Shown here: positions 48,901 through 60,900 of the stretch, one piece after another
Layout: every line of letters starts with the position of its first letter
Numbering within the stretch: the stretch's first letter is position 1
NCBI GenBank assembly: GCA_030549495.1
Contig: JAUIRK010001013.1
Span: 248,001 to 312,000, forward strand
Direction: 5' to 3'
Source of the DNA: Nectonema munidae
Taxonomy: Eukaryota; Nematomorpha; Nectonematoida; Nectonematidae
Length of the DNA stretch: 64,000 nucleotides
Translations under genes and position numbers: made by a program
The notes under the pieces: generated by a model
What the model was told of the DNA's origin: nothing
Databases searched by the model: none
The model's input: only the letters and a program-made list of their open reading frames with translations

Positions 48901-51900
48901 TCTCCTATACCTTGAAAGAAAGTGGAAATTAGATGGCTCATCTGAACTTAAAGTCTCAGATGCTATACACTTTATCCTGAACTCCTATCCCTGCTCATAA
49001 CAAGATACACTGTGGGCGCCTTTAATTAGCCTTTTGTGTACGTGTTGTTGTATCTTGATTTTTTCAATAAATTTCCTTCTTTTCTTTGATAATATACAGT
49101 TTGTTATTAATGCTGTTTAAATTTCGTTTTGTAGTATAGAAGATTAGTCTTCTTTTCTTTCAAATGCAATTGCATCTCTTTTTCTAAAAGTGTGTATGCG
49201 CTGGTTTCTTTTAACTTTTCTATCTGCGAAATTGGGACGGGCACTCGGTATCGGCATCAACTGTTGGTAGAATCTGGCTATTTTAGTGATATTTAAACAT
49301 ATATCTGTATCAGGATATTTTTTGTTTCATTTTCGATACCAATAAACATCGTTTTCACTCTCTTTACAGCATTTGTTAAAACTTTATTATTGAATCATTA
49401 ATTACTTCATAATACATCTTTCAGGGATTTTAATTGGTTTGTTAATGTTCAAAGAAATGTTATTTAGAAAGTTGGTTAAATGCTTTACTTCTTTGAAAGA
49501 TGCATACACGAATTAAGATGTATATAACATTATGAATAGATATATTAGAAGTCACATTTCTTGATTATATTATTTTTCAAAGAAGCAAATATATATATAA
49601 TGAAGTACGGTATTCGTACTCGATACTCTTATGGAATCGCTAGTGTACTACTTACTAAGGTATGAATTTTTGTATTTTATAAGGATGAATCTTTCATATT
49701 TTATCGAAAATACATTTCAAATTCGTGTATGTATACACACACTAAATCACATTCATTTAATAAAAATGTAAATAAAGAGCTTTTGAAAAATCTTAATTGT
49801 CCTACATTAATCTGAAGAATGTAAAAGTTAAAAATATTTCAGATTTTCATTTTTTACCATTGTTTAAAGAGAATTTAATCATGAAATAAGGAATACAAAG
49901 AAAATGACATTTTAATAGATTATATTCATTTTATAAAGCCATAATCTTCCTATCCTAATCTAGGCTTATACCCAAAAATGTATAAATCACTACGTTTAGT
50001 TAAAATTCGTTGCATATTTGGAATCTTATCTTTTCCTGTCTTCATGTATTTTTTTTGTATATTTCGGTATAAAGTCTGATAGGTCATGATATAATTATAC
50101 TAGAATGCACTTATATTTATTTACTCTCTGGTGAAACTTCAAATCGGTCATTTAGCTTATATATATTATACTGGTGAACACTTTAATTTTATAAGAACGA
50201 TCACATTTGTTATTTTATATTAGTGGTGGCTTTTGAAACAAATTCAATTGAGAGCTTAAACGGAACTAAATAGGTGATGAATCTTTAGAAGCTGTAAATC
50301 ATTATTAATATTGAATGCATTCGTTTGCTTTTTGCATACATAAGTATAAATTGATATTAGTTTAATTAAATGTCCATTCAGAAAGGAGTTGATCAAGAAA
50401 TTAAAGAGCTTCAATTTTTTAGCCCTGTTGCTTTGAGGAATAGTTTAGGAGAGGGCAGTGTGGGAGTAAAGGGGGGGGGTGAAAAAATTGAATGACTTAT
50501 GCCCTCTCCCCACCTGCTTTAGTGCGACTACTGTTTTATATAATCTTACTATTGTTAATTTATCAATTTCCTTTAGAACCTCACATTTTAATGTAAATCT
50601 AATCTAAAGGCCAATAAATATATAAAAAATTAATTAACTGACTTTCATTAGTACATCTAAAAAACTAGAATTCCAACTAAAAAAAGGTAAGACTGTCAAA
50701 CTGTATAAAGAAAGAGCCCGCCGGCAATGATCTAGCTAAGGATCCAATGGCCTAGTGGTCTTGATAGAGTCGTCCTGGGTTCCATTCACTTTTGTGAGAT
50801 CTCTATCATTTGTTCTGCTACGTAAGAATATTCTTCTTTTCGATGTGATACCGCGAATATCAAAAAATTGGTTTATATTAATTTTAATCTGAAAAGCAGT
50901 GGCCCAATTCCAGGGGGCAAAAAGCGAACGACTCTGGCGAAAACGTGTATTAAAGTTATGACCCACTTAAATTGAACGTTTCATATGAATTTTTTTAATA
51001 CATGCATTTTATTTCTTTGAATATATGTAAAAATATATGATGCTAAAAAGACAAACTCATGTTCGCTCACCAAAAAATGTCTATCTACTTTATACTTTAT
51101 TTCATGAGTGATATTTATTCAATTTTTAAAAAAAAAATAGAAATGTGCTTTATTTGTGGACTCCAATTTTCAAGAATTTTCTGTACTTCGTCATGGATTC
51201 GCGCACAAAAAATTTGGAGATGCCACACAGGTCAATATTTGCATAAATGCCTACACACCGGATAGTGATCAAGATTTATCCATTTTAATTGATGAAAACT
51301 GCATTCCATATCCAGATGGTATTTCTCTTTTTTTTATATGTTCTTATTGAATATTTTTTTAATTAATGAGTTATTATACTTGTTTGTTTATATCAGGGGT
51401 CACCAAACTACGGCCCGCGGACCAGATCTGGCCCGCTATGTTTATTTCTATCAGGACCGCAAGCTAAATGTTGATATTGATAAGTGTTACAAAATACGTA
51501 TATTTGAAATATATTGCGTTCATTTCCACTTTTTATGTATCAGTGTATCAACCTTGTCACATCCATGGGGAAAACATCGAAAAGCTTGCTTTATTTTATT
51601 TTAAACAAGTATTAATATGAATTTCATAATGCTTGTGTTTTTTGACTTTTGAATATTTCGGCCCGCGTTTTTTAAATTTTCAGTAAGCCTAAAGAAAAGT
51701 TTGGTGACCCCTGGTTTATATCATCATCATCATCATCATCAAAGTGCCGTATCCATTTGGACGTGGGCAACCATGGAGGACCAGAGTTTATTTTCTAGTT
51801 AACCATGGTTATTCATGGAGATATTACGTGGTGAAGTCTCAGTTATTTTCCACGCCGTAATTGTAAGCTACGGTCCTCTAGCCTTTGTCTAATTTGACTA

Positions 51901-54900
51901 ACTGCAAGGCATCAGTAACTAGGCTTATTTGAAGGCGGCTTTACATCTGAACATGGAGCATTTTAGCGTGTAGAAAGGAGGCACCCAATCTACTACTCTG
52001 TCTCTTTGTCGTCGTTGTTTGTTCGGGGCTGTTTATTCATCAAGCTAAGTTTGCTTATGTTGCAGCTAACCACGATATCTGATGGCCGTCCCACTATCCA
52101 CAACCTGCGGACCCGCTCTCTAGCTGTCCTTCCATATGCGGCCCACTGGGATAAAATTATTTATGGTGATTGCCGCTCAATTTACTCTCAAACTACATGA
52201 TCATAAATTTGGTGACTTTATTCATATTATAAAGCTTTATTATTTTATAAATAGTATGGCCGATTGCCCAATATATTTTCTTTTAAAGCTGCTTCATGCA
52301 GGTCTAATGTCCAAAAAGAAAGATGAAGAGCATTAATAAGTCGCTTTTTTAAAAGACCGGTTGAATTTATTTAGCGTGTAAATCCGTAAAATCTATTTTT
52401 GTGATTGTGAAATATTGTCTCTTTAAATTTTGTATTAAGGTATAATTGCTTTCAGCTCCACTTTCCTTTTTGCCAGACACATTGATAATTTTTGTGAAAG
52501 ATATTTTCTACGAAGGATGAAACCAACTCAAAATGCACAAGCCGAAACGAACAAATCAAATTTTACTAATACCTCTACAAATATTGATTCTAATCTTTTG
52601 AAACCTAATAACAGAATGTCAATTTTTTCATCCAAACATATCCCTACTAATTTAGTAAAGTCTTTCAGACTGCTTCCAATTTTACACGGAGTACCCATTG
52701 TTTTAGTCAAAGAACTGCCAAAATCGGAAACTCCACAACACTCTTCAGATGTTAATCATGAACAACTTTTACAGAATCTTTCTGAAAGGTTTGTGTTTCT
52801 GATTTTAAACAATTTTTCTAATTTCATTCATGTTTCATATGTATTTATTTTTTTTGTTACATTTAGTTACGTTCATATTTTATAAATTGTTTTCTGTCTT
52901 AAATATTTTCTAGAAGAAATTTACTTATTTTTGTTGCGATTTATTTAATAATTTTATAAACATTTATATCCCTCAAACTATATAAGAGGAAATTCTTCCT
53001 AGAGAGTTTTACATCGTTTTTTAAATGTATTTTTGTAATTGAGATAATAGCTGCTTACAATTGCCTTCGACTATACTACTAATATGATATGCTATAAACG
53101 CTGTTCTCTTACATGTACTTTTTTGCAGACTTCAATGCCCATTATACTATTCCAAACTTGATGAACGCCAAAATGGATACCCTTTAAAAGAACACTTAGA
53201 TTCTACTGACTTTTCTTCTCAACAACCTCTTGTTTTTTCTTCCATGTTGTCTTCACTTATTTCTATCTTTGCACAGAGGTTGCATCTTTTGAAGTCTCTC
53301 ATTTCAAGTTCTGTGAAAAATGACAGTCACAAAGCTCAAAAAGATATACATCCCAATAGTGGAATTGAAATTCAACCAAATCTACTCTCCACGAAAGAAA
53401 TGTGTTTTGACATGAAGTTTTTTAATTCTTTTTTTCTTGTGTTTTCACCTTAATCTTTTTTCATATTATTAGTGTCTTAATTTGCTTTGAATGTGGAGAT
53501 TCATGTATTCTTGAGCCCTTTGTCTTGAGCTTCTTACTTGGGCAACAATTTGTCACTGAAGGCTTCATAACAACCGGAGCTTATGATCGTTTGCCGTTCT
53601 CATTTATTACGGACATTGTTTATGATGATTCAAATCTTTCATCACATAAGAACTCTAGTTATGAACAATTGAATGAATTTGATTCATTTCCATTCATCCA
53701 ATCAAATGCATTTAATCAATCTAGAATTCGAGTTCAGTTCATTATATCTAGCTACCATAGTGCTAAAGAAAGAATTTCCGAAAACTTGATTGACGCTTGC
53801 ATTTTCGTTTATTCAGCCAATCGACGAGCTTCCTTTGCTGTCATGAAGTATAATCAATTTTATATAATAGAAAATATTTGTAATTTTTGGAAAGGTGGTT
53901 TTGAATAAAAGGATTTAAGTAAAAAAAATGCTAAATTACTTTATATTTATTTTGTGGCCTGAAAAAATTATCGAGGTTTTTAGATTTAATATTTCTATTA
54001 TTTTTGTGAAGTTTTTTTGTCTTGTTAATATACATCGTTGTTAGAGCTGATGGAGCTTTTTATCATTTTCGTTCTTACATTTTAAATTTAAAAATTTTAA
54101 CCAATCGCCTTATTTTTTATCTTATAAGCATATTTTAATTTCAAAAACTAGTAATCTTTAAAGGATAGACTAGTAATCGAACGAAGATTTGAATCTATAG
54201 AAGCGAAGTTCACTTCATTTAAAATATTGATGATGTACTTTTTGTTTACTCGCTCTCTCTCTCAGCCACAATATATGAACTGATTAAATCCAAAAATGTG
54301 TTTGATCGTTTTTTTCTCTTTAAATACACAAAAGTAACTTCTAAATGATTTATTCGAAAAAATCCCTTCATTTATTCTTAAAGGGCGTATACTTTTCTTC
54401 TATATCATAAAACAAATCATTTATGTCCGAGAAAAAGAATGTATTAACAAGTGTATTTTTAAAAAAGGCAAAACTTGGATATTTTCCTCTGATAAATATT
54501 TGATGAAAAGATATCAAAGAGTTAAACTATGGGATTAGACATGTATTGTTCATAAAATCTCAATATCAATATTCTATCAGAACGATTATTATCATTCAAT
54601 GGCAGCTATTGATCAAATAGTAAGTGTGAAAAATCAAGTTGGATAAATGAAATAAGAATATTCAAATTATTTTATAAAAAGTTTATTGTCACTAATTTAC
54701 TTTTTAGTCTATCAATCGAAGTTTTTATTTTTCTTTATTATTTTGGGCATGAGTAAGGTTGTTTGCATGCTTGCCTTCGATACCATAATGTGTCGGGTTC
54801 AATCCAGTAGCACGCTTTCTTTGCTCATAATTCTACACTATCAGTTACTTTTTCTTTATTGTAAAATTAAGAGTGCTGTATTTCTCATTAAATCTATTGT

Positions 54901-57900
54901 TATGGTATTTTTTAACCTATTTCTTAAGACATTGTTTACAATCGTATCATGTCAATTTTGAAAATTCACACCTTCTGATACTAATTGGTAGCGTTCTTTT
55001 TCAAACTAAAAATAAATTCCTTACATTGAATTAATTACATGAAAATTCGTTTTATTTGAATTAATTGTTTTGTTATCTTGAGTGTTTTGTTTTAGTATAA
55101 CTAAAACATAAAATAGTGGAGAAGATCGACTCGTTACTGGTGTATTCTTCTTTACAAGTATTGGTTTTCTTAAATTAATCGTCTGTTTTCTTTTTCAATG
55201 ACCTTTTATTTAACTTGGGCAGACAACTTTTATTTTATGGGACACGGGTGTCCCATCGTGCCTGAAAGGGTTAAAAAATATTTCATTTACTTCAATGTGA
55301 TATATTTTTCTCAATGTTTTGACAGGTCATTTATATCCACGAAGAATAAGTGCTATTTTCCTTCCTCTTGCCCTGCTCTTGTTGTTTGCTCTGCACTTCG
55401 AAACTCGAGAACCCAATACTCTGCCTCACTGTTTGAGTCAGAATATCAATCAAATCCAAACCAAGCGTTGATTTCTGCTGGCAATGAGATCTCCACTCAG
55501 CACAACCTATCCTTTGCTACTGCTTTTGAAAACAATGTCACACATCGTATAATGATTATATATTTTTTACACTTTGTATCAAATTAATCAAGAAAAATTA
55601 ATTGAAATTTCTTAAAGTTATTTAGGTAGTATTTTAATCACATTTCTGAATCTGAAGTTTTTCGTTTGTGATTAAAAATCAATAAATTTCTACTATATCT
55701 TCAAAAAATTTCTGATAGGAAAATATATAACGAATAGGATGCTCATTCTTTCTTTACTACAGTGGTTCTCAAGATTTTTACTCCCAGGGATTCTTTCGAT
55801 AATTTTTCATTCAAAATCATCTGGCTTAAATTTTTGTTCGTAATTTTTTTCAAAATAATGATAATATAATACGAAAATCTTCTAACTTTTTTCTACATGT
55901 ACCTTTACATAGAACATTTTATACACATTTGATAACAAATGAAAATGTTGTTTGATATTTATACTTATAAAACAGTATTAAAGTATCTATAATTTTTTAC
56001 ATAAAAAACTAGGCTGAAGAAAAAAAAGTTCATGTAATTGTAATGTAAAAGATAAAAGCACCATCTTGTAATATAATAATACTTTTTGTTCACATGAATA
56101 TTAACTAGATTTTTGAGCTTGTTTGTTCTTTGCTAATTGAGGGATACGCGGTAAAGTTCTTTTAATGCAAGCCACTGTAACATTTAGTCTACTGCAATAA
56201 TGTCGGAAAATTTGACTCAAAGATACGTTGACACAAACTTGAGCTTCTTTGTCTAAGAATTGCACATTAAGGCCAAAATTCTGTCATTGGTTTTTTATCG
56301 AACATATCTCTTCTCCACAATTTCATCTTGACAATCATTAGGAACTTTTTCAATTGACAATATGAATAGATTTCGCACTAAATCCTCTGATTCATCATCA
56401 CAGAGTTCGAGAAAATATCGCTTCAACACATTTTCAAGTGGTGTCAGATAGAAAATCTTTTTTTTTTGTTAATTGTGGAAGCACTCTGTCTTCACCATCA
56501 ACAACAAGAACTAATGACAGGTTTTGCGTATTAAGTTATTGAAAAATATCACCCAAATTTGCAACAGATGATTGTTGACACTGGACAAAAAATCAAAAAA
56601 TATTTAAGCTCATCTCTGGTTCAAATATTCGCTTTGTCATGTTTTCTTTTGACAGTCATTTGATATAAACAGTAAATCTCTGTAAAGTTTGAATTTTAAA
56701 GAATGTGGGCAATTTAGAAAATTTTTGTCAAATGTTCATTGGTCACATGTTTATCTGCTATATGTCTGGGAGCCAACATTTTTTTCTGTAACTGGATACG
56801 ATTGTGTGACTCAGGGTCAAGTACTATATAAAATCTTTAAATTTACCAAAAATGTCATTTTTTTTAATTAATCAAAAAATAGCATGGATATATAATAAAA
56901 CTCATTACTTCACTTGCCTATGTACGACATTGTAGTGAAAAGAATTTATTAAGTTAAATTCGGAGTTCGCCACTAGTCGAAACTAGGATTTACTTGGGTT
57001 ATAATAATACAACAAGTCAAAGTAGAAGTACTGAATATCGTTGACAGAAGAGTCTTTTATATAGTTGTAAGAAACGGTGATGAAGTATGTGCATTAATTC
57101 AGTCTTTAAGGAAAATTAACGCAAGTCTCACGCATTGTGTAGAAACAATAGCGAATCATCGCTTCAGATTGAAAATGATTGACGTAAAGAATTTTTCCTC
57201 TTGAATGCAACAAAAGTTTTCGAATGTTACTAATCAACTTAGCCAAAAAACTTTACCTTAGCGCCCCACTGGATACGCGGGGGAGTATATGATTATTAGA
57301 AAAAAATTTAGTTCTAAAAAATTTATTTCGTCAAGTAAATAATGTGATAAAGAGTCAAAATATCAAATGGCGTTCACATAAAAATTTAAGATAAAATTTG
57401 TTCTATAGAAAAACATTTTCTATTTAATAAGAAAAATTTACAAAACTCTCATGTTTTTTTCCATTTTAATCTTCCATGTTGCAAGATGTACAAACATGCG
57501 ATACTAATCTAGACAAAAACATGTATAGATCATTATCATTAAAATATTCTATATATATTCTTCTGCTCTGTTTGTTTTTCGACGTCCATTGTAACTTGAT
57601 GGCGCTTCCACTTTCTCTATTTTCCCATATCTTTGAAAAACTTAGATCCTTCCCTCTGAAAGTAATCAATTACCTCCCACAAATTTGGAAATGAGAACCG
57701 CAAGCCTGAGTTCAATCTGAAAATTACAATAGTAATGAAAATTCTGACTAAAACATGCTTACGAATTATGCCATCCTTCGCAATGATTGTTCGTCCTGAC
57801 TTCAAGGTCTTTTACATTCCACATTTTTATAGGAAACATGTTTAACCATGTGAGAAATGAAAATATTTACTAGGACAATTTTTTGAATTTATCTTCGTAC

Positions 57901-60900
57901 AAATATATGTGGATGTGGATTTCGTCTCTCTTTTCAAAGTATACTTATAGCCTTCATGAAACATTTTGAGTAAAGATAAATTGGGAAAAGCAAGTATAAT
58001 ATTCAATATTAAAATTACTACTATCACTTTATACTAAAATTTGGAATATGAATTTAAAGCAATGATTGGTTAAAGTTTCTACACGGTGTGTGTGTGATAT
58101 CATTGTAGGAGAGAGGATCCTCTATTGTTTCCTCATATACTAATTCTACTGTAACAGAACTAAGGTTCTCTACACTACTATTGTGAATGAAAAAGCAGTT
58201 AACACCTGCAATGTGCTAACTTTTTTCTTCTGGAAACTGTTCTTCGTTTACCTTTTACTCATAGAAGTATTTAATCAGTGCTTGGAGAGACTTGATAATA
58301 CAGGACATTAATTAATCTGTGACTGTTTGGAGACACTTTATAGTGCACGACGTACTACGATATAAAAGACATGACTTTGTTAAGTGCATTTTTCTTCTTG
58401 GATCGTAGACGTTACTTTTACCATGGTTGAAGAGTATGAGTCGAGTCGGCCATTTTAAAGGAGCAAAGTCGCTTTTTTAATTATTAAAAAATAGTTTTAT
58501 TTTTGAAATTACAAGGTTTGAGCCTTCTTAAGACGAAGTTGGAAGCGAAGAATGGGTGTTGGATTAATTAATTTTGGGAGTCAGGGTCGCGTATTCTCTC
58601 TCCGACTCCTCGGCCTTGATTTTATCCTCTATTACTTTTTTTTATAAATGTAATTATAATTTTTTGTAGTATTTAACTTTTCTCTATTTTTAATTAATGT
58701 TTCATCATTTCCATCTCTACCAGCTAAGTCTTCTGCGATAAATTTTATTTTGAATTTTTCTGATATAAAAGAAATAATTTTACTAAGCAATTTTAATTTT
58801 ATAATAAAGGAATTTATTTATCAATTTATCAGGACTTAGGAATCCGAGTCCCGATTACAGTTAAAATTCCTTAACTGAATGGTAATAATTGGACTCAGGT
58901 GGCAAATTTATTATTTTATGCACGTGACTCGATATAATCTGCGAAAGTTGTTTAACCCATTAAGTCCCAATGTTCCCATTTGGGAACATAAGTAATTTCA
59001 TCTTCGTCTGCTTTTTTCAATGACTTTGAATATAAATCGTCTGCGTTTTTTTAATTATCGTCTGATTTCTATGGTACTTAATGGTTTAATCAAGAAATGT
59101 AATCATTCTTTGTACATCCTTGACGGTTGCTTAGGCTTGAGTCCAACGAATTCGAGATTCTCTTTGGAAAGCTCTTTGAGTAAAAATCGCATTAACCATT
59201 TCAGGACTAACATTTTGAAGACTTTTCAGCTGCTTTCTTTTTCAATGAAATTTTATATATCTGAAGCAACGAATTTCATTTCTTGGGACACTGGTGTCCT
59301 ACTGGTCCTCAAACGCTTAATGATTGTTAAAAATACTTAAAAACAAGGGTCTCAAACATGACTTGTCATGGCAGCATGAATGAATGTTGTTGTTAGCCCC
59401 TAGATTATACTATCTTTATATGAGTATAATCCATCAGTTCAAAACAAAGCTTTGTTTAAACTGATAGAGTATTTCCATAAAAGCAAGTACTCTCAAGGAA
59501 AAGTGTGGAATTTTGTTACACTTTCGCAGCAGCAGCGATAAACCAGTGTAATATCAGCCAAACCGCAAAAATCCACCATAAGGTACTGTTGGCTTTTTGC
59601 AGGCTTCTACATATGGCTAGAAATAATATAAATTAATTCTAATAAGATCCAAGCCCCTGCTAAACGGTTTCCCCACAAAGTAAGTAGGCTAACTATTTTG
59701 CATGGCTTTGACCATAAGTGAATGGGTTTGAGTGTCGTGAAAATACGTGGGCAGTTAAATAAATGATGAGTGTTGTGTGGGTGTTGATTGCAAACTGGAC
59801 AGAGTGGATTTGTATGTGTTTTTGGATTTATCTTGTGAAGATATTCACGGAGCAATGGTGACTTGTTGGGTCTAAGTTGAGTAAGGGTATGTCTTAATTT
59901 AATTGATAGTGTTTCTTCATATGTGTCGATTTTTGGTGGAGGAATATATGAGCTTGTTATGTTTGAGTGTGGAGAGATAGTCGGTTACTCTTTCGGGCTT
60001 TGTTGACGCATGTTTGATTTTGATTGTCTTCTTTGTTTTGACATGTGTCATAAAAGGTAAGTTCGTTGTCTTGAAATATAGTATTTTCCATGTGCCTGTG
60101 TGGTTTTTGAGCGAGGTAGAACTTGTTTAATGGCTGATGTTTTTGTGCTGCTTTGGCTCTCAAGTTAGACGCGTGTAAATTAATGTGTTCTTTAAGAGGA
60201 AGTATGGATGTTTCTGTGTGAAGATGTTGTATGTTAGTGTCCACGGTGTCACCTGTTGCTAAACGCAGTGTTTTGTTTTGAATTGTTTGTATCTTTTTCC
60301 CCCATTTTGTGACATTTAATGCTATAATAATGTTTACTGTTTTGTTTGCTTTTTCATGAGTGTTTTGCGCTTGTATGTGAAGGGTGGAAAAATAGTATGA
60401 ATGAATCATTCAAGCCAATATAAAATTTTCATAAAATGTTTATATGATTGTAAGATCATTTAAATTATTTTGAATATATTTTTGATATTGGTAATAATTT
60501 GCTATCCACTTTGAATTCAATAAATTTCGTTCATATTATTATAACACACTAAATGTTTTAGTCTTTACCTCCTTCATTTGCGAAGCATTCACTAAAAAAA
60601 TGTATAAAACTGCAAATACAAGTACAACCTCCGCTATGGTTTCTTCATCGTCATATGAAACGGATTTAAGTCGCGAGCTCTCTTCCAGTTTCGATTTGCT
60701 AAGCCAAGAAGGCATGGCATCCATTGATAGTGAGTCAGGCTGCATTTTATCAGATTTTCCGAATGACTCCATTTCCAAAAAGTAAGGCAGTCTGTTGTAT
60801 CTATATATAAGCGAAATATATCCTAGGCGCTCATCACCTTTATTATCAACCATCTCCTCTTCCTTAATTTTAATAACAAAAATGTATATTTTATGTCTAA

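Larger units (their letters stand above)
37885..52455. other. RhoGAPp190: Intron 8 (14.6 kb)
   Basis: GTGAGG to GCTTTCAG. Holds a Tc1-like fossil, two 1.64-kb direct repeats, a large 150-bp satellite array, G/C homopolymers, a hAT MITE and an ATC microsatellite, listed separately. Unassigned: 37885-38690 (a GGGCTGGGGAGCCC hairpin near 37916), 41747-43439 and 50097-51390, with only AT-rich DNA and a CTT microsatellite. The exon 8 to exon 9 join is supported by phase and by continuity of pG1. Confidence 0.85.
53848..55325. other. RhoGAPp190: Intron 11 (1.5 kb)
   Basis: GTATAA to GTTTTGACAG. Contains a tRNA-like repeat and a MITE whose right TTAA is 51 bp before exon 12. A 91-codon frame at 54686-54961 overlaps the tRNA-like unit and is not credible as a gene. 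53848-54685 holds nothing recognised. Confidence 0.8.
55547..60561. other. RhoGAPp190: Intron 12 (5.0 kb)
   Basis: GTATAA to ATGTTTTAG. Contains hAT, MULE and LINE fossils and two MITEs. The part from 58030 to 58950 has a GAGTC-rich, GC-richer patch (58430-58625) with inverted GAGTCGAGTC / CCGACTCCTC motifs, unclassified. Confidence 0.75.

Noticed and set aside
40112-50096. 1.64-kb direct repeats as the ends of an LTR element
   Set aside because: No TG...CA ends, no matching target duplications, no primer-binding site and no retroelement coding sequence between them; the interior is mainly satellite.
53848-53908. Exon 11 read-through to the stop at 53908 as the end of the protein
   Set aside because: The donor GTATAA follows the conserved AVMK, and exon 12 continues pG2 in the right phase.
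54686-54961. 91-codon hydrophobic frame in intron 11 as a small membrane protein
   Set aside because: TTG start, overlaps a tRNA-like repeat, and lies wholly in an intron of the same strand.
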